Shown in pieces: positions 1 through 11,300 of a DNA stretch of 64,000 bases. The translations under genes were made by a program, and so were the position numbers. Numbering within the stretch: position 1 is the stretch's first letter; the number at the start of each line of letters is the position of its first letter. The notes beneath the pieces are model-generated. The model was not told the DNA's origin. It saw nothing but the letters and a program-made list of their open reading frames with translations, and did not search any database. The stretch comes from Pycnopodia helianthoides. Its lineage: Eukaryota > Echinodermata > Asteroidea > Forcipulatida > Asteriidae. The stretch lies in contig JASTWB010000049.1 in the NCBI GenBank assembly GCA_032158295.1, positions 1 through 64,000 of the forward strand. Direction: 5' to 3'.

Positions 1-1015
1 CCTAGTCCAGTCAGCCAAGAGCAGCTGTCATCGACGAAAAAGATGGCAATTTACATACAGACAGTGACGAAATCTTCATGAGATGGGCAGAGGACTGCAA
101 TGGCAAACTCAACCCTCACCTTACATTAAATAAATTAGGAGAGTTCTTCTAGATAACTGCTGGCGTCAGACAGGTGTGCTTATACTCTCTACCGCTCTCT
201 TCGACGTTTTGGGGGAGAGAATTGTGCAGAAGACCCTACATTACCATCAAACCTCCATCTCCTTCGGCGGCAGACCTGTGTGCAATCTTCGTTTTGCAGA
301 CGATCTGTACCTGATGGGGGCATCAGCAACGAGCTGCAAAACTTGACAAACAGACTGGTTGAAAGCGCCAGCGCATACGGTATTGAAGTCAGGCCAAGGT
401 TATTATGTTGAATAGTAAGTATTACACCGGTGCCTACATTACCATCAATGGTGAGCATAAGTTTCAAACTTAAATTACTTTGGAGGAACCTTATCAAAGG
501 ATTGTAACTGCACAGCGGAAATCCGAATCTCCATAGTCACACCAGCGATGGCCGCTAGACTAATAAGGGTGTGGAAGAGGAACACCGGCCATGCCGTAAA
601 AGTAGAGGCTCTTCAAGTCTCTGGTACTCTCCACCCTACTGTGAGGTTGCGAGTCGTGGACACTGCTGGGAAACAAAATGCCCGAGGAGCTGCTCCGCAT
701 CTCCTACTTGGGGCACAAGACCAATGAGTACACGAGGAGTAAGGTCGAGAGCCTTGTGTTGATTCCACATTAACCTCTTATTGGCACCATGAAGCAATGT
801 AAGCTAACCTGGTTTGGTCACATCACACGACAGGGACCGTCGATCAGGGAGGACTCAGGCGTCTCAGTCGACAACGGGAGAGTTGGTTCGACAATGTGCA
901 AGAATAACATGAATATGTCAGAGCTCTTGGTGCCGGCTGGCCGTAGACAGAGACCATCATTGAGGAAGATGCTATCTTCTTCTGCCCTCAGTTCCCCCTG
1001 ACGACGGCAGCAGCA
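1..1015 (+). pseudogene. Non-LTR retrotransposon reverse transcriptase remnant (3' part)
   Basis: The plus strand carries a decayed LINE cut by the window edge. Around 170-410 the RT fingers/palm region reads in broken frames: a GGRPVCNLRFADDLYLMG phrase holds the catalytic FADD box at about 293-304. Around 685-755 a stretch gives ELLRISYLGHKTNEYTRSKV, and at 789-900 a KQCKLTWFGHITR phrase matches the C-terminal tail that endonuclease/RT-type LINEs have after the RT domain. Frameshifts and stops separate these pieces, so it cannot encode a working enzyme. The 3' UTR seems to fade after about 1015. The clade is not resolved; it differs from the CR1-like element at 50.8-54.4 kb. Confidence 0.8.
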
Positions 1016-2070
1016 ATCAAGGGGGATGTAAATTAAGATGTGTTTATAAAGTATTTGTATGTTTGTTGTTTTATTCCATAAAAATTATAGAAATAAAACT
1101 GTCCATTAAGATTGTTTATCCTCGTCTGCATATACAAGTTGCCATTCTTGTTTGGATCATTCCCGATTGATGTTTTTTTCTTTTTCTTCAAGGAACATAT
1201 TAAAACATATACCTACATAGAGGAATATTAATTAATCGCCCCGTGCCAACTTAGACTGAGTCGTTGCGACATTTGTTTCTATTTTTATTACATGTTTACT
1301 TAAAAAAATCAGTGCGAGTGATGTAGAAATTAGGTACGACTTTAAAATATTAGGTCTCAAGTAAATGGTAACATTTCTCACCCACGCCGAAATCTCAAAT
1401 TTTGCGTCGGCATGACAGTGTTCGGGGGCATCGCTTTTTACATCTTTAAGTTGAAGTCACTTCATCAAAATTAACCACAGTGTATTAATTTATAATAATA
1501 AAAAAAAACAATCGGAATGTGGCTATCAGGGAGTATTATCTAGTCAACAGTTTTCCAGTTTTCGTATTGAAGAGAATTATCAGCCTGATGTCTAATTTCT
1601 GAGCAGCATTCGCGTTAGTCATGACATATACGCACTGTTGAACAACAGTTTGTATTTGTTTCACTGTAAAATGTTGCTTTACCCTTCCCTCTCGCTTTGT
1701 TCTCTTATTTTTCTTTTGTTTTGTTTCGTTCTTCTTCTTTTTTAAATATTAGTTTTGGGGTCAAGTTTTACCGGGAGGCACGTGCCCTTCAGACTCCCTG
1801 TTTCCATGCATAAGGTTTACATATAAACTATGTTAGCTTTATTCTTTACATCCGTTTAACAAAAAAATATGCCATCTTGGATCTACTGGAACTCGTGACG
1901 TAATGGGAAAATGCTCAGAAAGTAAAGAAAGTAAAGAAAATAGCGTTGATAAATTCAGGTAACTTTACATTGTTATGGACCTGGGGATCGAATGGCCGTG
2001 CCCTGCTTTCATATTCGTATGACTGGTCTTAGACCAATTAGATGCAAACATTCTCGAAGGATGATTTTAC
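1016..2070. other. AT-rich stretch without recognisable gene
   Basis: Between the LINE remnant and the Ig2 exon I see only AT-rich sequence, short homopolymer runs and no exon-like open frame with good splice sites. It lies inside an intron of the minus-strand Ig-receptor gene, whose next exon must be beyond the left edge. Confidence 0.5.
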
Positions 2071-2325
2071 CTCTAACAAGTAACCTCATGAGCGCCTGTT
2101 TGCCTTCACTGCGATCACCAGCTCCATGAACCTCGTATGTTCCAGCTTGTGTACTACTTGCTGCCTGGAGATCATAATAAAGTTTGTCTTTTGACGTAGG
2201 GTAAGGAGGATCGCTGCTATCTTTTCTCCAACGAGTATCTGTTCGTGTGCCCGCAGCAGTAACTGCCAGACTTACTGCATCCCCTGAGTTTACCGTCTGG
2301 CTTATAGCAGTTGGCAGAAAGTCAG
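2071..2325 (-). CDS. Exon: Ig-like domain 2 of the Ig receptor
   Basis: Eighty-four full codons with phase 1 at both ends. The acceptor is preceded by a strong pyrimidine tract (cttcttcag) and the donor is gtaaaa. The text includes SGDAVSLAVTAAGTRTDTRW, with the Ig-type Trp, and QAGTYEVHG, a tyrosine-corner-like motif, but no Cys pair. Tie-family Ig domains next to EGF repeats look like this. Confidence 0.65.
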
Positions 2326-5300
2326 CTGAAGAAGAGAAGAACAAAAGTAAGGAATTTGTAGAGCTTACATGTCAGTGGCGTAACCAGATATAAACGGTTG
2401 TATACGTGTGGTGATTCAAGATTTTAATACACCCAAGGGCATTTTGTTGTGTCAATAGAAAGTTTGGTTGGATGATTTTGTTAACCAATAGAGGGCGCTG
2501 TTGTGCTTTAATGGTCGTCGCACTGATACAACTTGCAAAGGTGTGAAAAGGCATAACTTTTGGGATTATTTAATGTTAAATTAATTTAGTTTCAATCTCA
2601 TCTTCATAGTTTGTATGTAAATTACTTGCAAATGATTATACAATAATTCACTATGTTACTTTCAATCTTCAGGTCTTCAAGGGTGAGATTGGTTATTAAT
2701 TAGAGTGAAGCGTAGTAATATTAGCTGGGTTAGGAGGCCGGGCCTATTTGTTGCGTCCTTTTCTGTTTGGCCACCTAAAGAGTTTACACGTTGGTGAACA
2801 ATGGGGGACTAAATTCCACTATTTAGGGTGGAGGAAGTGGTCTAGGAGACCCACTCATGGGGCCATTGTAATGACAAACAATTAGAGAAACAGGATCGGT
2901 AGGTAAGTAGGATTTTGTAATCATATTTTGGCTAAATTTGAGTAACAATTGTGTAATAGATAAATAGCACATGGTATGAAATGTACATGCATGGAGCAGC
3001 AGTGCTCAACTAGATGTCATGCACAGTATTATGTAATGTAAACCAGGGTGGATGGTTACCTACGTTTCAGTAATCTGTAAAATTGGTTATTACTGACATG
3101 ATAAGTTATAAGATGCATTGATCTATTTTTGTAATAGGTTTTCTTTGAAAGGTGAAATAAACAAAGCAGTCTACTAGTAGATGTTGAGCCTGCTGAGCAG
3201 CCCAAACCAAGGTGTCAAGCCTTCTTATGTCTCCGGACTTTAAATTAAAAACACTACATACGTTAAAAATCCCACAATTTATGCGTGGGAGGGAGGCTTT
3301 CTTAGCAGAGCCCTTACCGCCCTTCTTCCCCAAGAAAGAAATCGAAAAAGACAGGCATAAATGAATGGTAAGATACATTGAAATACCTACTCCCTAACAA
3401 AAAAAAGGATACCAACAAAACAAAAAACAAAAACGTTCCCTCTTGTTCCACCCCCAATTCCAAATGATGTTTGGTTTAATTGCAACCGCTGAAGGTCATT
3501 ACAACATTTGATAATATATAAAGAAAATCACAAGTTATATTAAGAATTTTCGCAGATTCTATTAAAAGTACATTTTATTTTACAACTTCCGTATTTGTTT
3601 TTTCCCCATTCATTTTACTTTCACATCAGCTTCATCAAACGAGTAAGTTCAGTGCACAACTCACTACTTACCTTCAGTGCTCATAATAACGGTGCCAATG
3701 CTAGTCGATACACCTCCAGTCCTTGTCGCTACACAAGCATATACACCAATTCTTGAGTCCCCGCCAGATGCCGGCATCTGTAGAACAGAGACTGAAACAT
3801 CGCCGTCCACAGCCGTTGCGTCCAAAGCGCTATCACGTGGTAGGATAAGGTCATTTTTTTCGGTACTTCCAGTGTTAGTGTATTGAGTTCGAGCAACAGA
3901 GAGAGTTCCGTCCGAGTTAACAAAGACCCCAGCGATGAAGGTGTCCTTCGTAGCAAGCGGGACTCTTGGATTAGTTACGCAAGTGAAATCGTCTACGGCA
4001 AACACACCTATGACATCAAACATGATAGTTTTATTTCCCGTCCTTTCTAACCAATGGTATTCTGTTGTAGTTGATCCTCTTTTTACTGGTATGGGCAAGG
4101 GGCTTAATTGAAACGTTATTTTCAAAAAATCATTATTGTTTATTATCATATGTGTCTGTATATTGATTTGTTTAAACCCTGGGCCAATACTGATTATCAT
4201 TAACACTACCGTCATCTTTTGGCAGATACGGATTAGGTCACTTTATGCCAACTGATTAAACATTCATTAGAATCACACACTGACCCAACGCGGCCCAAGT
4301 TGATTTGAAGGTTCAAAATCAATTTGTTTGAGCTGTTTTTCAAGCGTCCAAGTCGATGACTTCTCCGCTATGGAAATTGCCATCCAAAACTGCCACTCGA
4401 TGTAATTGGTGTACATAACTGATAATACCCGTAGGCCTAACGCTTTCACCTCATCAAAACTTCCTCTAAAACTATTGTGTTAAACCGGTCAAGCAGATCG
4501 TTGGGATGGTTTCGGAGGACATTTATTAGCTAACAATATTGGTAGGCCTGATGTTTGTCATCGTGAACAATGTTTGTTCTCAATTTAGTTTTTTATATCG
4601 GTTGTCATCAATAGAATAGGCACTTGAGGAGCGGCCTCCCTATCAAATAGGCATTTAATTATTTGAACAAACTATTAATTGCTCTTAATTGACTTTATTA
4701 TGCTAAGCAGCAGTGCGACGGTCTAGGGAGAGATTTGATTCTACCCCCCCCCCAACTACCTGTACAGCGGCATTCCAAGCTGTAGATATAATCTTCTATA
4801 GAGAAACATTTACCCTTGATAGGATTTTCTATATTACTTCGGCCGTTTTTTCACCCGCTAAAAACTGTTTCTAAAACTATTGTGTTGAATAGTTCAAACA
4901 GCTCGTTGGGATGGTTTTGAAGGACATTTATAAGCTAACAACTATTGGTAGGCCTAATGTTTGACATCGCAAACAATGTTTGTTCTAAATTTAGTTTTGC
5001 ATATCGGTTGTCATAAATAAAATAGGCACTTGAGGAGCGGCGTTGCTATCACAATGGCATTTAATGATCAATCTGAACAGTTAATACGAATCATTAATTG
5101 CATTTAATTGAGCTTATTGTGTCAAGCAGCAGTGCACCGGTCTGGGGAGAGATTCGATTCTTCGCCCCCCCCCCCCCGATCACCCGTACAGAAACATTTA
5201 CCCTTGACAGGATTTTCTTTCCTCACTTAGACCGTTTTGTTCCCAGCTGAAAACTTCCTCTAAAACCAAATTTGTTCCTAAATTTCAAAGACATTTTCAA

Positions 5301-8300
5301 ATTTTGTAGTACTTCAGTGTACCACTAAATATGTTTTGTTTCAGTTTTGAAGAAAAAAGGAAGACATACGTTTCCGCTCAACCTGCCGCATTGACCAGCG
5401 TGCGGAATGCTGCATGTCTATTAAAAATTAATATGACAACGTCATGACAACGTAAATATCACATACGCAAATTTGTAGATTGGGCTTAGAAGTTGTACAA
5501 TACATACCAAATATTTCACGAAATTTGCCAAATTTATGAACTAGGTGTACTGGTTTCTTCTTGTAATTGTCTAAACTAACAGTGGAAAATATGGATAAAT
5601 ATAATTCAGTAAATAAACATGTCATTTTAGTTCAGAAATATTAATTAAATGGAAACAATTAAAAAAATATATACCCCCGTGATTGCAAAAGTCGGGAAAT
5701 TGGTCTGTATATATAGTACATGCTGTACGATGTATAGTATACAGGTGCAGCAAGTCCGGTTACGACAACGCGTAGTAGAGACCTATAAGCGATTTAATTT
5801 TGACGTTTTGATAAATCAAAATGCAACGTGCAGACAACGTGCTTGTCACAACATAATTGCTACATTTTAATGTTACCAAATTACAACGTCAAGACAACGT
5901 GACCGCCGCGATTTAATTGTGACATTTTGATAAAACCACAATGCAATGTGCAGACAACGTGCTTGTCGCAACAAAATTACTACGTCAAGATATAACTTAT
6001 CGACAACGTTGTTGCTTTAACTTAAATACCACGTTGTAGTAATACCGAAGTACAATGTTGTGAACACGTTAGGTATAAAACCTTTCGGTAACGTTGCATA
6101 AATTACCAACATGCAACCAATGTACAACATTGGTTGAAGATCATGTTAAGATCTGACGTTCTTGCAACGTAGTCAAAACGTTGTCATCCCATCGACCAAA
6201 TTGCAACCTTATCACAACGTTGTGCAACGTTGTAACAACGTATTGTGTTAGCTGGGTATGTATTCAGTTTATGGATGCAAGTTGTAAATGATGATGACAA
6301 ATTGAACGTAAGATTCGCATTCAGAGAGTCCGTGCACGGAAGCGTGTTTTACGGAGCATCAGCGTGGGGAGCTAGCGGGTAAACCTTGGGGGCTTGTCCC
6401 GTACAGCCGATGCAGTGTCTCGCCGGGCCAAAGAGACAAACCACGGAGGCATGAACTCGGAGCCTGTGGAGGGGTAGGGAGCCAGACCATTAATTACGTT
6501 TTGTTTTACGAGGGTTTTAGTCTGTAGCCCTAGCTATTATCCTTTAACTATTGTCACGTTACGTGGTGCCTGCACTACACACGCGGCGGGACGACGACGA
6601 ATACCTGCATGGTGTGGATCGGACTGTGTTTATGTCGGTTTTTTAACTACACGTGATTTTGTGCTTAATGGATATGAAGACCGGATCCTTATGCCTTGCC
6701 ATTGTTATAATTGATAAATAAACAGATCACTAGTCTACATGATTCCAATGTCACGTATTAACTTGACAGTTTCGACGGCTGGAAAAGCGTTTACGCTGAC
6801 CTTTGACCGTGTTTTTTTTCACATTTTTCGTTAATTACGTGACTTTTTGATGATGTTTTTTTTTTCAACAACCATCGAAAAATTATTGTCTGTGATTCAA
6901 CATCACTAAATTAGGTAAACAGTAAGCCGGTGTGTCCCTTTAAGAAATTCAGTTTCGTTAAATTTTGTATTCCTTCATCTTTGTTTGCTGTTATTTGGAG
7001 TTTCGTTGGTTGTTATCCTTCATCTTTGTTTGCTGTTGTTTGGAGTTTCGTTGGTGATTAATTTGCTACATGTGTGTGCCTTCCACTTTAATGGTTCGCG
7101 GATGCCGCGGTCGAAACGTACCCCTGCCACCTCGAAATCGACTGGGACGAGTGGTTCTAAGCGCCCAAAACGCGGCCCATCCGGGCGTTCTTCGACGGCC
7201 ACCACGGAGGGTTCTGTGACGGCCTCATCCCCGGGCCTCATCCCCGGCCCCCACTCCGGTGGCAGGCGTGGAGCCGGCTGCATCGGGACATCCAGTTATG
7301 GTGTCTGCCTCCGCATCATCGGCTTATTCTGGGATAGGTGAGTTCAATGCTGTTTTAAATTCTCCTGGCTCAAATTTTCCAGCCCCAGTTCTCACCGCGG
7401 TTAACCCGGCAACGGTAGGGGTTACTCAATCCCCATTGCTGAGCGTGTGTGATGAGCTTGGGGCTGAAGTGCCTGTTTCAGTGCAAGACAAAATTTGGAA
7501 AGGGGAGTTTGTTGAGGCTGGTTCCAGGCGATGCCATTAATGATTGTAATTTTTTGGTCGGCTCCCAAGAGTCTCCTGCTTGGCAACTTAGGCCGCATAA
7601 GCAGCCCCTGAGTGTAACGTCCATTGAGCAATTGACATGGGCGTTTTTAATTGTTGCCTCCATTTTTCTCAAGCGGCACCCTGAGCAAGCGCGCTATTTG
7701 CTGAAATATGCCGATATTGTGCGTTCTGCTGTCAATAGGCGTACTGGCTTTGGCTGGCGCGATTACGACATCAATTTTAGATTGAGGCAAGCCCGTATGC
7801 CATCCCGCTCCTGGTCTACCATTGACGCAGAGTTATGGCTCACTTTGGTTAGTGCGCCGGTGCAGCCACATAATTTTTGTCCCTACGGAAATAATGGCTC
7901 CTTTCGGCAGCACGACCGCAATGGTGGGGTGGGACAACGGTATGCCATCTCCCCCTCGAGACCACTTTTTGCTGGTCTCGGTCTCCCCCCTCGGACCAAA
8001 AGGTCTCGGTCTCGGTCTCCCCATCCAGGTCTCGGTCTCGGTCTCGGTCTCAGACTCTCAGGTCTCGACTACAACACTGACAACGTTTTGGTACAAGACC
8101 AATTATTGGTCTTGTACCAAAACAAGTGCCTGGCGAATTTCGCCCGATTCATAATCTTTCTTTACCGCTGGGGGATTCAGTTAATGATCACATTGATCAA
8201 TCTTTAACGTCAGTCACTTATGCTAGTTTTGCTTCCGGTTCACCCTGATGATTTTGATTTGCCGAGTTTCACTCTTGATGGCCACTTCTATTTCGACAAA

Positions 8301-11300
8301 TGTATGCCAATGGATTTTTCTATTTTTTGTGCCACATTTGAACGATTTAGCACCTTCCTTGAGTACAGTGCCAGCAAGGTCGCTGTTACCCCGAACATTT
8401 TGCATTATCTTGATGATTTTCTCTTCGTTGGTAAGCAGGCCACTCACGAGTGTGAGCGTGCCCTGCAGTCATTAAAGTCGTTTGCAAGGAATTCGGGGTG
8501 CCTTTGGCGGTTGAGAAAACCGAAAGGCCGACAACTACATTAACTTTCCCGGGCTTGTCAATTAATACAATATATCAGGAAGTTACGGTGCCTCCGGGCA
8601 AACTAGATGCCTTGTAGGCTAAACTGGACGGTGTTTTGGTTAGGAAGAAGGTCACACTCCGTGTTCTCCGATCTTTGTTAGGGAGTTTGAATTGTGTGTG
8701 AAGGGCAGTTCGACCAGGTCGTGCTTTTCTGCGGCGCTTATTTGATATGACACAGTGTGTTTCTAAGCCACATCATCGCATTCGTGTTACAGCAGGGACT
8801 AGGGAAGATCTATTTGCTGGGCAACAACTTTTGTTACACTTTAATGGTTCAGTTATGTTTCCACCCGGTATTTGGATGTCTAATGGTAACTTACATTTGT
8901 TTACGGATGCTTCAGCAGAACTAGGCTTTGGGGCATTTTTTGATGGCAGTTGGTCGCAAGGTCGTTGGCCAGATGCGATTCGTTCATTGAAATTGTCCAT
9001 AGCATGTCTTGAGCTGTTCCCTATTACACTTGCTCTGCGTTTATAGAGTCCCGCCTCGCGGAATAAGAGGGTAATTTTTTGGTGCGATAATGAGGCTGTT
9101 GTGTCTATTATCAATCGGCAGACGTCACATTGTCCTAAGATCATGAAATTGGTTCGTTCAATGGTATTACACTGTCTGGAATTTAACATTCACTACAAGG
9201 CACGTCATGTACCTGGTGTTTATAATTCTATCGCCGATGCTCTTTCCCGTTTTCAGATGAAACGTATTCGCCAGTTGGCTCCCGGGACAGACCCCGTTTT
9301 GACTCCCTTACCTAGCAACCTTTGGGACGACTTCAGTTAGAGGTACCATACTTGTTGCAACATTCATTGCCCCCCGCACGCACTTGCTTAACCAAAGGGC
9401 ATGGCAACCTTTCCAGTGGTTTTGCTCAAATCATGGATTCCATAATACAACTACCCCGTCTCTACAGTCCCTGGTTCAATTTATTGCATTTTTGTCAGTT
9501 AATAAGTATGCACCTAACTCCATTGCAATTTATATTTCCTGTATAGCATCAACATTGCGTGTGTCTGGCTCACCTGATATCACCCAACATTTCATTATTA
9601 AGTGTTTATTGGATGGCTGTAGACGTCTCAATAGCCGCCGTGACGCACGCCGCCCCATTACATTGCTCATTTTGCAGCGCATTGTTCCGGCGCTGGATTC
9701 AGTTTGCAGAAGCCACTTTGAAGCTTGCTTATTTCGCACAGCGTTTATGTCAGCTTTCTTTTGTTTTCCGCGGGTTTGGGAACTGACAGCCACATCCAAG
9801 GATGCAGCTTATCCCTTGAGGCGGTCTGATGTTTCCCTGCAGATAGAGCCTGCCGTCCAAGTTGTTATTTTGAATGTTCGGTTTTCAAAAACTGATCAGT
9901 TTGGTAAAGGTTGTTTCGTTGTCATTCCAGTGTTCTCACAAGCTGGCAATTTACTCTGCCCTGTGCGAGCCACTGAGCATTTTATGTCCATGCGCACTTG
10001 CACCTCGCACGCCGATAATTTGTTAACCCACTTTGATGGGACCCCCGGTCACACGCGCTCAGTTCACGGCGGTCTTGCAGCGCGCTCTTGGTTTTGTTGG
10101 CCTTAAGGAACAGCGCTTCACCTCGCATTCATTTCGTAATGGGGCGGCGACTTCTGCGGCTATGGCAGGTTTACCCAAGTCGGTCATTCAAACTATGGGT
10201 CGTTGGAAATCCAATGTTTACAGGCGGTACATTCGTATTGCACCTGACTTTATTGTATGAATCATGCACCATTATTAGTTGATATTGCCAAACTAACACC
10301 CTTTCATTTATTTCTGTTTATTTTTGAGTGACCTTACATTCGGTGTGCCCGTGTTGTGGGTCATTGGTGATTCATTCGTACACTGGATGTTCCGGACGGC
10401 GGCGTGGTGCGTTGATGATTGCCTTCGGGAATTTGACGTTCGTTACTATGGAATGCGTGGTCTGTGCGTGTCACAATACAATGACTTCCTGCATGAGACG
10501 TGGGCTACGCCAACCAAACCCTAGCCTTTTGTCAAGGCCTTCGTGTCTTGGAGCTGCGATGCCAAGCGACTGAAATGGGAGACCATGCACGCGAGTGGCG
10601 CAGCCACGAGGGCCTTTTCCAACTCGTTTGCGGTTTCTTATGTGTTTCTTTATAATCTCGACTTTTGCTACCCGAAAAGGTAGCAAAAGTCCAAACCAAT
10701 GCATAACGCACGTTTCATACTTCATGAATAATTCATTACAAAAACCGCAAACAAGTTGGAAAAGGCCCTCGTGGCTTCGCCACTCGGCTCGCGCGCGTGG
10801 TCTCTCGTTCCAGTCGCTCAACTGTTTACAAAGCTGTCCAAGCCACGATGGCCTTGACAAAAGGCTACCCAAACCCCGGATGTTTGCATCCTGCACATGG
10901 GGTCGAACGACCTCGCCCGCCCGCCCAAAAAGGACATACTAGATAGCGTCCGGGGTACATGGGGTATACTGCGCTATACTAGACAAGCGCTACCTAACGC
11001 GGTGTTATTTTGGTCCAGCATTTTACCCCGTATCCATTATATGGGTGCATATAACCAAAATAAGGTGAAGCAGACACGCCGGGCCGCGCCATCAACCGCA
11101 TTGTTGGTGGCCTGTTTTGTGCTGCTCCTGGGGGTTAATTGCACATCCACAAATTGTTTGGGACAAACCCGAACTGTTCGTGCAGGATGGTGTACACCTA
11201 ACGGATAAGTCAACTAAATTTGTACTTGTTAATTTTTGTGTTGCCCTGATATCGCACTATTCCACTATTTGATAAATTCACAACGAGGCTATTGTGGCGG

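Noticed and set aside
7833..8024. Minus-strand open frame across the gag region
   Set aside because: It is the antisense of the gag-like ORF and of ggtctc simple sequence, with no domain.
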